In this document: in pieces, positions 51,899 to 61,617 of the stretch | How the letters are laid out: each line of letters opens with the position of its first letter | Position numbering within the stretch: the first letter of the stretch is position 1 | From: DASYQD01 sp963837455 | Lineage (GTDB): Bacteria; Acidobacteriota; Thermoanaerobaculia; Multivoradales; JAIOJS01 | Direction of reading: 5' to 3' | Assembly (NCBI GenBank): GCA_963837455.1 | Contig: CAWINM010000006.1 | Span: forward strand, 1-64,000 | Length of the DNA: 64,000 bases | The notes under the pieces: generated by a model | The model's database searches: none | What the model saw: the letters and a program-made list of their open reading frames with translations, nothing else | Told to the model about the DNA's origin: nothing | Made by a program: the position numbers and the translations under genes

Positions 51899-53602
51899 TC
51901 AACGCCGCCCGCGGCGGGAGCGCCAGAGGGAGGCGAGGACCAGCAGCAGCGCCACCGTCGCCACGGCCTCGGCGAGCTGGGCGAGCCGCGTCTGCTGGTG
52001 GCTGCCAGCGAGGCAGGCGATGAGCGCGGCGCCGACCGCAAAGAGGCCGTAGAGCAGCTGGTGGGCGGCGGCGGCGAGGCGTTCGAGGCTGCGCTCGACG
52101 CCCGGGACGCGCACCTCGAGCTCGCCGCGCTCGGCCCGCGCCACCAGCCGTCGCAGGTCGCCGGGCAGGGCGATGACGGCGAGCCCCAGGTCCTTGACGG
52201 CAGTGGCGGCGACGCTCGTCCAGTCGCTGTCGCGACCGAGGACCAGCCGCTCGAGGTAGGGGCGGACGGTGGTCATGGGGTTCATCGCCGGCGCCAGGTG
52301 GGCGCAGAGGCCGACGAGAAGCAGCAGGGTGCGCTCGAGCAGGATCCAGTCGCGCGGCACCTCGAAGATCTCGGTGAGGTCGCGCAGAGAGACGTCGAGC
52401 CGCCGCAGGTCCGCGAGGGTCTCGAGCTTCATGCGGGCGTCGATCTTGAGGTTCTGGAGGTTCCAGGACTCGAGGGTGACCTGCTCGAGGAAACGCTGAT
52501 GGAGATAGCCCACCACCCGTTCCGCGGCGCGCTCGTCGCCGCTGCGGGTAACGAAGCCCATCCGCCGCAGGGCGCCGAGAATGCGCGCCGCATCGTGGCC
52601 GAGCACCGCGGCGAGGAACTCGGGGATGCCCTCGCGCATGCCCGCCGAGAGCCTGCCGACGGCCCCGAAGTCGACGAAGGCGATGGCGCCGTCGGCGCGC
52701 ACGAAGAGGTTTCCGGGATGCGGATCGGCGTGGTAGACGCCGTGCTCGACGATCATCGTGCAGTAGGCGACGAGGATCGCCTCGGCGACCCGCTGGCGGT
52801 CGAGGCCGGCGGCGTCGAGCGCCTCGCGACGCGACACCTTGATGCCGTCCACGAAGGTAGTGGTGAGGACGCGCCGCGTGGAGCGCTCGGCGATCACCTC
52901 CGGGAAGACCACGCGCGCATGCGCCTCGCTGTCGGCGGCGAAAGCGGCGGTGATCTCAGCGATGTTGGCCCCTTCCCGCACGAAGTCGAGCTCTTCCTCG
53001 ATCATCGTCCGCAGCTGGGCGTGGATGCCGGGTAGCCCGCGGATGCGCACGAACAGCCCCACGACGCCGAGGATGCGGCGCATGGTGTCGAGATCGCGGC
53101 GCGCCATCGCCTCGATGCCGACGTGCTGGACCTTGACCGCCACGCGGCGGCCGTCGGCCAGCCGCGCCTCGTGCACCTGGGCCAGCGAGGCGGCGGCGAT
53201 GGGCTGGGGGTCGAAGGCGGCGAAGAGCTCCTCGGGGCTGCCGCCCAGCTCGTCGCGCAGGCGCGCCGCCACCTCCGCCAGCGGTCGCGGCGGGATCTGG
53301 TCCTGGAGTCCCTCGAGCTGCTCGCGGAGCTCGCCGGGCAGGAAGCTGGTCATCATGCTGATCAGCTGCCCGACCTTGATGAACAGCCCCTGCAGCCTGA
53401 GGATGGCGCGTTCGGCTCGCCGGGCGCTGCGGCGATGACAGCGCAACAGCGCCGCCTCGCGCCACAGGCGCCCGCGCACCCAGGCAGCGATCTCGACGGC
53501 GAGATAGCTGGCGAGCAGGCGCCCCGTCACCGCGTAGGCGTAGAGGAGCCGGTAGCGCACCGGTGGGGGACCGGCCTCAGAGGCCGCGGGCACGGGCTGC
53601 AT
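51899..53602 (-). CDS. ABC1/UbiB-family atypical kinase
   Basis: A 567-residue protein. The ABC1 signature FIKVGQLISMMTSFLPGEL (KxGQ at 76-79) is followed by PIAAASLAQVHEARLADGRR, the Lys in VAVKVQHVG, HADPHPGNLFVRADGAIAFV and DFGAVGRLS. Two C-terminal hydrophobic helices (LLYGLFAVGAALIACLAG, LAEAVATVALLLVLASL) anchor it to the membrane. UbiB proteins support quinone biosynthesis or lipid handling. The first 73 codons and upstream DNA are duplicated at 57.1-57.3 kb. A basic N-terminus and no ubiquinone genes nearby leave the target open. Confidence 0.93.
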   Translation of the reverse strand: MQPVPAASEAGPPPVRYRLLYAYAVTGRLLASYLAVEIAAWVRGRLWREAALLRCHRRSARRAERAILRLQGLFIKVGQLISMMTSFLPGELREQLEGLQDQIPPRPLAEVAARLRDELGGSPEELFAAFDPQPIAAASLAQVHEARLADGRRVAVKVQHVGIEAMARRDLDTMRRILGVVGLFVRIRGLPGIHAQLRTMIEEELDFVREGANIAEITAAFAADSEAHARVVFPEVIAERSTRRVLTTTFVDGIKVSRREALDAAGLDRQRVAEAILVAYCTMIVEHGVYHADPHPGNLFVRADGAIAFVDFGAVGRLSAGMREGIPEFLAAVLGHDAARILGALRRMGFVTRSGDERAAERVVGYLHQRFLEQVTLESWNLQNLKIDARMKLETLADLRRLDVSLRDLTEIFEVPRDWILLERTLLLLVGLCAHLAPAMNPMTTVRPYLERLVLGRDSDWTSVAATAVKDLGLAVIALPGDLRRLVARAERGELEVRVPGVERSLERLAAAAHQLLYGLFAVGAALIACLAGSHQQTRLAQLAEAVATVALLLVLASLWRSRRGRR

Positions 53603-53780
53603 CCGCGGATGCTATCCCGCTGCCCGGTTCGCCGGGCCGCGCCGCCAGGCACGGTCGAGCCAGGAGGCAGGTGCCGGACCCGCGACTGCCCGGCGCTGTC
53701 AATCCACCTTCTCGCGCCCGCGATGGCGCGCGTCCGGTGACCCATCGTCGACTCCAGCGACGATGCCACTGATCCAGGGT

Positions 53781-54278
53781 TCAACCAGCCGGCGGAGGGA
53801 TCGGCACGGTGGTGACCTTCTTGCTCCAAATGCCCACCTTCACCTCGACCTGCTGCGACGGGATGGTGAAGATGAACTGCGGTTCGTTGGTGGCGGGATG
53901 GGTTACCTGCCAGCGCACCGCCGTGGCGACGATGGCGCCCGTGTAGCCGGCGGCGCCGGCGAGCTGCGCCGCCTCGATGATCCCCATTCCCAGCGGCAGA
54001 GGCACCGGGTTGTCCTCCAGGAAGAGGTCGTCGACGAGTTGCGGCGCGCTGAACTGGAAGTCTTTGGCGTAGAGGAACACCGTGCGGGGTCGGGTGTGCT
54101 GCTGGGCGGGGATTGCGTAGACCAGCCGCCAATCCCACGGCTTGCCGTTCTGCAACCAGGGGCCGTCGGCCTCCTCGAAGACGGCGGTGGGATACGCCGC
54201 CAGCACGATGTTGGTGCCGTTGTTGATCACGACGAAGAGGGGATCGACGATGCCACTACCAAGACCGTCCGACCTCAT
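53781..54278 (-). CDS. Hypothetical protein
   Basis: A 165-residue protein from ATG 54278, preceded by AAGGAGG. No signal peptide. Stretches: DPLFVVINNGTNIVLAAYPT, WDWRLVYAIPAQQHTRPRTV, FLYAKDFQFSAPQLVDDLFL and FIFTIPSQQVEVKVGIWSKK. The pattern is beta-rich with moderate hydrophobicity. I do not recognise the family. It lies 43 bases downstream of the winged-helix/TPR gene on the same strand and may belong to its operon. Confidence 0.65.
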   Translation of the reverse strand: MRSDGLGSGIVDPLFVVINNGTNIVLAAYPTAVFEEADGPWLQNGKPWDWRLVYAIPAQQHTRPRTVFLYAKDFQFSAPQLVDDLFLEDNPVPLPLGMGIIEAAQLAGAAGYTGAIVATAVRWQVTHPATNEPQFIFTIPSQQVEVKVGIWSKKVTTVPIPPPAG

Positions 54279-54321
54279 GTCCGTATCCTCCTTGGGATTC
54301 GCATGTCCAAGAACCGGTCCC

Positions 54322-55962
54322 TCAGCCGCCCGGTCGCGCCGCGGCGAGCCGCTCGAGGAGGGCCTGGAAGCGCTGGTCGTCGCGCAGGCCGGCCCAGTCG
54401 GGGTCGTGGCGCAGCCAGCCGGTGTGACTCCAGCCGGCGTCCACCGCTTTCTCCAGGGCCCGCAGCGCCGGCTCCGCGTCGCCGTAGACGACCCAGAAGC
54501 AGGCGACGTTGTACTGGGTGCACGCGTCCTCGGGGTCGAGCGCCTCGGCGCGTGCGAGCCAGTCGCAGGCGAGCTGCCGCTGTCCCAGGTGCAACAGGTT
54601 CTGCGCTCCGAGGTAGTACGCCCGCACGTCCTCGGGATCGAGATCCACCTGGCGCTCACAGCGTCGAAGCGCCTGCCGAGCCGTCACGAGGGATCGTTCC
54701 GCGTTACCACTGGACTGCTCCAGCCTCGCCAGCAGGCAGAGCGCCGCGTAGTCGTCTTCGCGCACCCGCGCGGCCTCGCGAAACAGCGCCGCCGCACCCT
54801 CGGTGTCCCCCGCCGCGTAGCGCGCCCGACCATGGTAGTAGTGCGCCTCGAACAGCCGGGGGTCCAGGGACTTGGCAGTTGCGAACTCGGGCTCCGACTC
54901 GGCAAGGCGGCCGGCCAGCGCGAGCGCGAAGCCGCGCGAGGTGTGCGCCTCGGCGGAGCCCGGAGCCAGGGCGACGGCCGTCGCGCTCTCCCCTTCCGCC
55001 CGCGGCCTGTCGCCGCGGCCGTAGTAGGTGTCGAGCCACCCCAGCCCGTCGGCCAGGCACGCGTGCGCCGGGGCGAAGACCGGGTCGAGCGCGATCGCGT
55101 GCTCGAACCAGCGAATCGCCTGCTCGATCGCCTTGCGGCGCACGCGATGCAGGAGGTAGCGACCGCGGGCATAGTGCTCGTAGGCATCGAGGCTGTGCGG
55201 CCGATCGATCGCCAGCGATCGCCGCTCGCGTTCGCTGAGCACGCCGCACAGCGCGGTGGCCACCCGGGTCGCCAGCTCGGCCTGCAGGTCGAGGACGTCG
55301 GCAGGTTCCCGTTCGTAGCGCTCGCTCCACAGTGGAAACCCCGTCGCCAGGTCGACGAGCTGCACGTCGAGCTTCTGCCGGCTTCCTGCCTTGCGCACCG
55401 AGCCCTCGACGGCGTGTGCCACCTGCAGGCGACGGCGCACCTCGTTCAAGTCGACGGCGGGCCCGCGGAAGGAGAACGCGGCGGAGCGCGGAGCGACCGA
55501 CAGGCCGGCGACCCGGCCGAGCGCGGCGATCAGCTCCAGGGTCAGGCCATCGCAGAACCAGCCCTGGTCCCGGGTCGGCGACAGATCCACGAAGGGCAGA
55601 ACGGCCACGCTGCCGGGGCGCGAGGGCGGAGTCGCCGGCTGGAGCTCGGCGCCGGCGGTTGCCACGGTCTCGGCGACCTCGCCGCGAAAGCGGAAGCCCC
55701 GCCCGTAGACCGTCTCGATCCACTCGGCGCCGCCGAGCACGCGCCGGATCTCTCGCACCGAGCGCGCCAAAGCGGCATCGCTGGCGAACTGCTGCGGCCA
55801 GACCCGCTCGACCAGCTCCTGTTTCGACACCACCCTATGACGCTGCGCGACGAGATAGGCGAGGGTCTCGCAGACGCGGGGCTCGATGGCGACGGTCTGG
55901 CCGCGCCGGCGCAGCTCATAGCGCTCGGGGACGAGCACGAACTCCGCGAACGAGAACACCAC
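54322..55962 (-). CDS. CadC/ToxR-type winged-helix regulator with TPR repeats
   Basis: A 546-residue protein. The OmpR-type wHTH is at residues 1-95: FAEFVLVPERYELRRRGQTV, PRVCETLAYLVAQRHRVVSK, SVREIRRVLGGAEWIETVYG, RGFRFRGEV. A linker and a region with SVAVLPFVDLSPTRDQGWFC, DGLTLELIAALGRVAGLSVA (TolB-like fold) follow, then several TPRs (AIRWFEHAIALDPVFAPAHA; AEALDPEDACTQYNVACFW). No membrane segment is evident, so it likely acts as a soluble regulator sensing a partner through TPRs. The family is common in Acidobacteria. Confidence 0.9.
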   Translation of the reverse strand: MVFSFAEFVLVPERYELRRRGQTVAIEPRVCETLAYLVAQRHRVVSKQELVERVWPQQFASDAALARSVREIRRVLGGAEWIETVYGRGFRFRGEVAETVATAGAELQPATPPSRPGSVAVLPFVDLSPTRDQGWFCDGLTLELIAALGRVAGLSVAPRSAAFSFRGPAVDLNEVRRRLQVAHAVEGSVRKAGSRQKLDVQLVDLATGFPLWSERYEREPADVLDLQAELATRVATALCGVLSERERRSLAIDRPHSLDAYEHYARGRYLLHRVRRKAIEQAIRWFEHAIALDPVFAPAHACLADGLGWLDTYYGRGDRPRAEGESATAVALAPGSAEAHTSRGFALALAGRLAESEPEFATAKSLDPRLFEAHYYHGRARYAAGDTEGAAALFREAARVREDDYAALCLLARLEQSSGNAERSLVTARQALRRCERQVDLDPEDVRAYYLGAQNLLHLGQRQLACDWLARAEALDPEDACTQYNVACFWVVYGDAEPALRALEKAVDAGWSHTGWLRHDPDWAGLRDDQRFQALLERLAAARPGG

Positions 55963-56086
55963 GCAGAGATCCTAGCAACCCGGTGCCGCGCAGTTTTCCC
56001 CTCGTTTCCATCCAGATCTCCGCTCTCGGCTGCGCCAAGCTGCCTTGGCGCGGCACTTCCGCCGCACGCGAACAAGGAGGCAGGCC

Positions 56087-56602
56087 ATGGACCACCCCTC
56101 ACTGACCCCAACGATCGAGCTCTGGCAGCGCGAGCCCCAGCAGGCACAGGGAAGGCCGACAGTCGTCGGCCACACGCATGGCCACCGCGCCACGCTGCAG
56201 AGCGGCAGCTTCCAGTGGGACACCGACCTGCCCGAAGGGCTGGGTGGCTCGGGAACGGCGCCATCGCCGACCCATCTGCTGCTCTCCGCGCTGGCCGGCT
56301 GCGCGGTCGTCTTCCTCAACGACACCCTGGCGCCGCAGCTCGGAGTTGCGCTCGAAGCGGTCTCCGCCATGGCGCGCTGCCGCACCGACTCGCGCGGCCT
56401 CCTCGGCATGGCCGGCGTGAGCCCGGATCTCGAGGACATCGAGCTGGACATCGAGCTCACCAGCTCGGCGCCCGAGCCCGCGCTACGCGGCCTGATCGAC
56501 GTCTGGCAGGCGCGCTGTCCGATCTATCGCGCTCTCGTCGCCCCCAGCGCTGTCGCGCTGCGCTGGAAGACGCTCGCGCCCGAGCAGGTGACGGCCGGAT
56601 AA
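56087..56602 (+). CDS. OsmC-family peroxiredoxin-like protein
   Basis: A 171-residue protein from ATG 56087, preceded by AAGGAGG. The two catalytic cysteines are visible as C72 in LLSALAGCAVVFLND and C144 in WQARCPIYRAL, the OsmC/Ohr arrangement. GGSGTAPSPTHLLLSALAG is the conserved active-site approach. It probably reduces organic hydroperoxides. Divergent from the TPR regulator at 55962. An upstream in-frame ATG (56045) lacks a ribosome site. The 306 bases downstream (56603-56908) show no recognised gene. Confidence 0.92.
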   Translation: MDHPSLTPTIELWQREPQQAQGRPTVVGHTHGHRATLQSGSFQWDTDLPEGLGGSGTAPSPTHLLLSALAGCAVVFLNDTLAPQLGVALEAVSAMARCRTDSRGLLGMAGVSPDLEDIELDIELTSSAPEPALRGLIDVWQARCPIYRALVAPSAVALRWKTLAPEQVTAG

Positions 56603-56908
56603 GCGTCCAGCCAGCCCAGGTCGTCGAGCGCGAGCGGTGAGCTCGATGCCCGGGGTCCCGCGAATCTACGTGTAGCCGGCGCTCCCCTCCCCCGAGGGGC
56701 GCGCTGGCTGAAGAGGCGGGCGGCTCCCGTGCGGCGGGTGCCGCCCGTCATTGGACCTTCGTTCTTGCGCACCTTGGCGAGCCGCCCGGTGCGGGTCGCC
56801 AGCGTGGGCGCGCCGCACGGCTGGCGCTCGTTCGCGACTTCCTCGCTTTGCCGGCGTGAAGGGTCGTCGGCCCGTTCGTCAGCAATAGGCGCTCCGCTCG
56901 CGGCTCCG

Positions 56909-57083
56909 ACAGCGTGGTGCACGCGGTGCTGGTGCGTCCGCTGCCGTTCCGCGACCCGGCGCGGCTGGTCTGGGTGGCGGAGCGCAACGACAAGCTGTCG
57001 CTGCCCACCTTCACCGCCTCGGCGCTCAACTTCCGCTCCTGGCTCGCGGATCCGGGGCCGGTCGAGACGCTGGGCGCCATCGG
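56909..57083 (+). pseudogene. ADOP/MacB permease N-terminal fragment
   Basis: The plus frame reads SVVHAVLVRPLPFRDPARLV, WVAERNDKLSLPTFTASAL and LADPGPVETLGAIGY. It is the start of a MacB core domain (SVV-AVLLRPLPF-P-RLV). Both the first membrane helix and everything after GAIGY are missing; at 57084 it joins an ABC1-kinase fragment. Confidence 0.75.
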
Positions 57084-57343
57084 CTACAGACCCTGCAGCC
57101 TGAGGATGGCGCGTTCGGCTCGCCGGGCGCTGCGGCGATGACAGCGCAACAGCGCCGCCTCGCGCCACAGGCGCCCGCGCACCCAGGCAGCGATCTCGAC
57201 GGCGAGATAGCTGGCGAGCAGGCGCCCCGTCACCGCGTAGGCGTAGAGGAGCCGGCAGCGTACCGGTGGGGGACCGGCGCCAGCGGCGGCGGGCGCGGGC
57301 TGCATCGGCGGATGCTATCCCGCGCCCCGGTCCGCCGGGCCTC
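57084..57343 (-). pseudogene. Duplicate of the ABC1/UbiB gene 5' end
   Basis: Minus-strand 57305-57084 encodes PPPVRCRLLYAYAVTGRLLA, SYLAVEIAAWVRGRLWREAA and RRSARRAERAILRLQG, identical to the first 73 codons of the gene at 53602 apart from a few residues; about 40 bases upstream are also copied. The rest of the kinase is absent. It separates a permease fragment from a truncated DUF3617 gene. Confidence 0.9.
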
Positions 57344-57697
57344 GTAGGCATCGGCGGAGTGATAGGTCAGCTCGGTCACCGAGACCGCCTCGGCACCGCC
57401 GGGAAGTGCGCAGGTGGCAGTGAAACGGTAGACGTCACCCTCCCGCTCGGCGGGTGAGAAGCGGCAGCCTGCCTTGGTGAGGCGCTCGTTCATCGTCTTC
57501 ATGTCGGTGACGGGATCGACGCACTTGTCGATCTCGAGCACCTTGGAGTCGTCTGGATGGGCTGGATCGGTGACGGTGCGATGGAAGTGCCAGAGACCCT
57601 GGTGAAGCACCGGGTACTCGACGGCGGAGGCGTGGGCAACCGTCGCCAGCAGGGCGGCGGTGATCAACGGGATGAAGGTGGCGGAGACGGTAAGCAT
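57344..57697 (-). pseudogene. DUF3617-like secreted protein, C-terminally truncated
   Basis: ATG 57697 opens a signal peptide (LTVSATFIPLITAALLATVA) and a domain with LHQGLWHFHRTVTDPAHPD, VDPVTDMKTMNERLTKAGC and TATCALPGGAEAVSVTELTY. The Cys pair and QGLW opening fit DUF3617 proteins. After HSADAYEA the frame enters the duplicated ABC1 upstream region and runs on to a chance stop at 57230. The last part of the domain is lost. Confidence 0.75.
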
Positions 57698-57722
57698 CGA
57701 CCCTCCCGGGTGCATGCGAGCC

Positions 57723-58247
57723 TCAGTGGCTGCGCGTGATGGTCTTCTCCAGAATCGCTTTCAGCTCCTCCATCGGGACCTTCGCCTTGGGCGTCGCGAC
57801 GCTCATCGTGTAGTAGCCCTTGGGCTCGAAGCACGACGTCGTCCTCACCCGTTGCCCGCCGAGGGAGAGGACGCCCCGGTAGCAGCCGATGTCGCCGAAG
57901 TCGTGGGTCTCGAGCTCTTCGATGCTGGAGCCCATGGTCGCAGCCAGCCCGCGCAAGCCGCTCGCTACGTCCGCCGGGAGGCCCGGCTGTCCCGGGGTGT
58001 GATGCTCGATCTTCACGACGGCTTCACCGAAGTGGGCGGTGCAGGACTGGTAGTCCTCGAGGTCGCGTCCAGCCATGGTGCCGGCCTTGGCACCCAGCTG
58101 CTCTGCGATCTCCGCCACCGGCAAGGCCTTGCAGAGACTGGCGTCGGGGCCCGGGAGCTCGCGCTCCGGGCGCGCGTGGGCGGAGAGCGGGGCGAGAAGC
58201 ATCATGACGACGACGAGCGATGAGGCCAGTGGCTGGGGTGAGCGCAC
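57723..58247 (-). CDS. Secreted hypothetical protein
   Basis: A 174-residue exported protein with a signal peptide (SSLVVVMMLLAPLSAHA). The mature part has DASLCKALPVAEIAEQLGAK, AGTMAGRDLEDYQSCTAHF, VVKIEHHTPGQPGLP and YYTMSVATPKAKVPMEELKA. Four cysteines may form two disulfides. The DUF3558-like pattern (C-L-x(n)-A-x(n)-C) is suggestive but not certain. It precedes the truncated DUF3617 gene on the same strand by 25 bases, so both were probably co-transcribed. Confidence 0.7.
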   Translation of the reverse strand: MRSPQPLASSLVVVMMLLAPLSAHARPERELPGPDASLCKALPVAEIAEQLGAKAGTMAGRDLEDYQSCTAHFGEAVVKIEHHTPGQPGLPADVASGLRGLAATMGSSIEELETHDFGDIGCYRGVLSLGGQRVRTTSCFEPKGYYTMSVATPKAKVPMEELKAILEKTITRSH

Positions 58248-58347
58248 GGCGGGATACCTCCTCTTCAGTCCACGGATTCTCGGCGATCATCCGGACGTGG
58301 CGCCACGGGCGAGATTTCTTGCATCCCCGCAGCGCCGTCGATAGTGT

Positions 58348-58866
58348 TTGACGGTGTCGCCCGACGACGAGCCGGCGTCCACTCCGGAGCTGTTCGCCAC
58401 GGTCTATGGCGAGCTCAAGCGACTCGCCCACCGGCAGCTCGCGCGCGGCCCACGCGCCACCCTGTCGACCACCGCGCTGGTGCACGAGGCTTACCTCAAG
58501 CTCCGCGCCTCGACGGTGCACGATCGCGAGCACTTCCTGGCGCTTGCCGCTCGCGCCATGCGCCAGGTGCTGGTCGACTACGCTCGCGAGCGCCAGGCCA
58601 CCAAGCGGGGCGGTGGCCTGGCGCGCGTATCGCTCGACGGCACCGCGCTGGCCATCGAGTCGCTCGCCGACGAGGTGGTCGCCGTCGACACCGCGCTGGC
58701 CAGGCTCGAGGAGCTCGACGAGCGGCTGGCACGGCTCGTCGAATGGCGCTACTTCGCCGGCATGACCGATCTCGAGATCGCCTCGGCGTTCGGCGTCACC
58801 GATCGGACGATCCGGCGCGACTGGCTCAAGGCGCGCGCCTTCCTGTTCCGCGAGCTGGCTCGCTGA
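58348..58866 (+). CDS. ECF sigma factor, X6/TIGR02999 type
   Basis: A 172-residue sigma factor. Region 2: TPELFATVYGELKRLAHRQL, TTALVHEAYLKLR, REHFLALAARAMRQVLVDYA. Region 4: RLARLVEWRYFAGMTDLEIA, SAFGVTDRTIRRDWLKARAF. TTG 58348 is the longest start; GTG 58354 is equally likely. The kinase gene starts 12 bases after the stop. This sigma-kinase pairing is well known in Acidobacteria and planctomycetes; the kinase may modulate sigma activity by phosphorylation. No anti-sigma gene is nearby. Confidence 0.93.
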   Translation: MTVSPDDEPASTPELFATVYGELKRLAHRQLARGPRATLSTTALVHEAYLKLRASTVHDREHFLALAARAMRQVLVDYARERQATKRGGGLARVSLDGTALAIESLADEVVAVDTALARLEELDERLARLVEWRYFAGMTDLEIASAFGVTDRTIRRDWLKARAFLFRELAR

Positions 58867-58878
58867 GCAGGGTGACCC

Positions 58879-61617
58879 ATGGCCGCGGAACGAACCGCAC
58901 GGGATCGCTGGTTACGGGCCGAACGGGTCTTCGAGCACGCTGTCGAGCTGCCGGCCGACGAGATCCAGGGCTATCTGGCCAGTGCCTGTGGCGACGACCT
59001 CGAGGTGCGGCAGGAGGTCGAGGAGCTGCTCGCCGCGCACCGGGCCGCCGACGAGGGCTTTCTAGCGACTTCGGCGCCGGCCCGCGCGGCGGCGGCGTTC
59101 GCAACCCAGTCGCCGGCGGTAGGGCCGCCCCAACAGGTAGGCGTGTGGAAGCTGCTCGAGCTGCTCGGCGAAGGTGGAATGGGACGGGTGTTCCTCGCCG
59201 AGCGGGCCGACGGTCAGTTCGAGCAGCGCGCGGCGGTCAAGCTGCTCAAGCCCGGTCTGGTCGAGCGCGCCGCAGTCGCCCGCTTCTTGCGCGAGCGCCA
59301 GATCCTCGCCCGGCTCGACCACCCTGGCATCGCGCGGCTGCTCGACGGCGGCCTGACCGCGGACGGGACGCCGTATCTGGTGCTCGAGAAGGTCGACGGC
59401 GAGCCCATCACCGCCTGGTGCGAGCGCCGCGGGACGGCGCTCGAGGACCGCCTGCGGCTCTTCCTCGCCGTCTGCGCGGCGGTCGCCGCGGCCCATCGCA
59501 GCCTGGTCGTCCATCGTGACCTCAAGCCTTCCAACATCCTGGTCACCGCCGAGGGCGAGGTGAAGCTGCTCGACTTCGGCATCGCCAAGCCGCTCGGAGA
59601 AGCCGGGGAGACCCACACGCTCGAGCGTGTGCTGACGCCCGAGTACGCGGCGCCGGAGCAGATCGCGGGTGGTCCCGTCACCACCACCACCGACGTCTAC
59701 GCGCTCGGCGTCGTGCTCTACGAGCTGCTCGCCGGCCGGGTCCCGCACTCCTGGCGCGAGCGACAGAGCTTCTTCGACTTCGAGCAACGAGTGGTGGCCA
59801 CCGAGGCGGTGCGGCCGAGCGCGGCGCTCGCCGCAGCTGCCCGTGCCCAGCCGGGCCCGCAGCGGAGCGCTCTAAGCGCTCAGGCAAGGCGGCTGGTAGG
59901 AGATCTCGACGCCATCGTGCTCGAGGCGTTGCGCAAGGAGCCGGAGGCACGCTACCCGAGCGTCGAGGCGCTGGCTGCCGACGTCGAGCGCTTCCTCGGC
60001 AATCGTCCGGTCGAAGCACGCGGCGGTGCGGCGAGCTACCGGGCGCGCAAGTTCGTGCAGCGGCATCGGCTCGCTCTCGCCGCGGCGCTGCTGCTCACGC
60101 TGTCGCTCGCCGCCGGAGTGGTAGCGACCGTCTGGCAGGCGGCGCGGGCGCGGCACGAGGCAGCCAAGGCGAGGGGCATCGCCGACTTCCTGCTCGGCCT
60201 CTTCACCTCCCAGGATCCGTACCAGGCCAACGGCGAGGAGCGCACGGCGAGACAGCTGCTCGAGCTCGGCGCCCGCGACGTCGAGACCAAGCTCGCCGGG
60301 CAGCCGGAGGTGCAGGCCGCGATCTACGAGGAAGTCGCCGCGGTCTACCTCCAGCTCGGCGAGTACAGGGCCGCCGAGCCCCTCACCCGCAAGCTGCTCG
60401 CGCTGCAGGAGCGGCTGCACGGCCCGCGCTCCCAGCCGGCGGTGGCGGCGCGGATCTTCGTCGGCAACATCGTCTCGGAGCTCGGTCGCTACGACGAGGC
60501 GGAAGCGATCTTCCGCCGCGCGGAGACCGACGAGACCGCGGAGCGCGGCGCCGACGCTCGGCTGGTGGGCGAGGCCCTGCGTGGGCTCGCGGGCGTCCTG
60601 GCATCGGTGGCGCGCTACGACGAGGCTGAGCGGGCCGAGCGACGAGCGCTCGCGATCCTGCGCAAGACGGCTGGTGACAGCGATCCGATGACCCTCATCG
60701 TGATGAACAACCTGGGGGTGATCCTCTCCCACCGCGGCAAGCTCGCCGAGTCCGAAGATCTGCAGCGCCGGCACATCGCCCTGCTCGAGAAGCGTCCCGG
60801 CGAAAGCGAGGCCGGCACCCTGATTCCGCGCTACAACCTGGGCACGACGATCGCCGATGAGGGGCGCTACGTCGAGGCCGAGGCGATCTTCCGCGAAGTG
60901 CTGCCGGCGGCGCGGAAAGTCTTCGGCCCGCACCATCCGGTGGTGGTCAAGATCCTCCGCCGCCTGGCACGCACGCTCGATCTGCTCGGCCGCACCGCGG
61001 AGGCCGAGCCGTTCGTCGCCGAGTCGACCGCGGCGGTCGAGGCCAGCGACAGCGAGGAAGAGCGGGCCCTGCAACGGACGAACGTCGCCTACCACGCGCT
61101 CGAAGCCGGCGATCCGCGCCGCGCCGAGGCCGAAGCGCGCGCCGGGCTCTCCTTCTACCTCGCCAGGCTCGGCGAGCACAACGACACGACGGCGTTCGCG
61201 CACGCCGCGCTCGGGCAGGCGCTCGCGGCCGAAGGACGGCTCGCCGAGGCCCGTCCGGAGCTCGAAGCCGCCGTAGCCACGGACAGCGAGGTACTGGGAG
61301 CCGACGATCGCGCTACATTGGGGCTCGACGCCCGACTCGCACGCGTTCTCGCCGGGCTCGGCGATCGCGAGCGGGCGCTACGGCTGTTCGAGAGCACCAC
61401 CAAGGCGGAGCGGAGAGTCCTCGGCGAGTCGCACGACGAGCTCGGCCGCACTCTCCTCGGCTGGGCAGAGGCGCTCGATCGGCCGGCCGAGGCGGCGCGG
61501 CGGCGCGAGCTGCTCGAGGAGGCGCTTCGGATCTTGCGCCGTGCCCTGCCCGCGGGCCACCCGCAGATCCGCGAAGCCGAGCACGGGCTGGCAGCAGCGG
61601 CGATGCCCGCGTCCTAA
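58879..61617 (+). CDS. Ser/Thr protein kinase with TM segment and TPR repeats
   Basis: A 912-residue Hanks-type kinase. After an N-terminal helical region, the kinase domain (about 90-350) shows LLGEGGMGRVFLAERADGQF (P-loop near 96), Lys in AAVKLLKPG, VVHRDLKPSNILV, LLDFGIAKPLGE and TTTTDVYALGVVLYELLAGR. A membrane span is at about 396-418 (RLALAAALLLTLSLAAGVVA). The rest is a long TPR/NPHP3-like array (YDEAEAIFRRAETDE; AESEDLQRRHIALLEKRPGE) that would lie outside and bind partners. It is coupled to the upstream ECF sigma gene. Confidence 0.95.
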   Translation: MAAERTARDRWLRAERVFEHAVELPADEIQGYLASACGDDLEVRQEVEELLAAHRAADEGFLATSAPARAAAAFATQSPAVGPPQQVGVWKLLELLGEGGMGRVFLAERADGQFEQRAAVKLLKPGLVERAAVARFLRERQILARLDHPGIARLLDGGLTADGTPYLVLEKVDGEPITAWCERRGTALEDRLRLFLAVCAAVAAAHRSLVVHRDLKPSNILVTAEGEVKLLDFGIAKPLGEAGETHTLERVLTPEYAAPEQIAGGPVTTTTDVYALGVVLYELLAGRVPHSWRERQSFFDFEQRVVATEAVRPSAALAAAARAQPGPQRSALSAQARRLVGDLDAIVLEALRKEPEARYPSVEALAADVERFLGNRPVEARGGAASYRARKFVQRHRLALAAALLLTLSLAAGVVATVWQAARARHEAAKARGIADFLLGLFTSQDPYQANGEERTARQLLELGARDVETKLAGQPEVQAAIYEEVAAVYLQLGEYRAAEPLTRKLLALQERLHGPRSQPAVAARIFVGNIVSELGRYDEAEAIFRRAETDETAERGADARLVGEALRGLAGVLASVARYDEAERAERRALAILRKTAGDSDPMTLIVMNNLGVILSHRGKLAESEDLQRRHIALLEKRPGESEAGTLIPRYNLGTTIADEGRYVEAEAIFREVLPAARKVFGPHHPVVVKILRRLARTLDLLGRTAEAEPFVAESTAAVEASDSEEERALQRTNVAYHALEAGDPRRAEAEARAGLSFYLARLGEHNDTTAFAHAALGQALAAEGRLAEARPELEAAVATDSEVLGADDRATLGLDARLARVLAGLGDRERALRLFESTTKAERRVLGESHDELGRTLLGWAEALDRPAEAARRRELLEEALRILRRALPAGHPQIREAEHGLAAAAMPAS

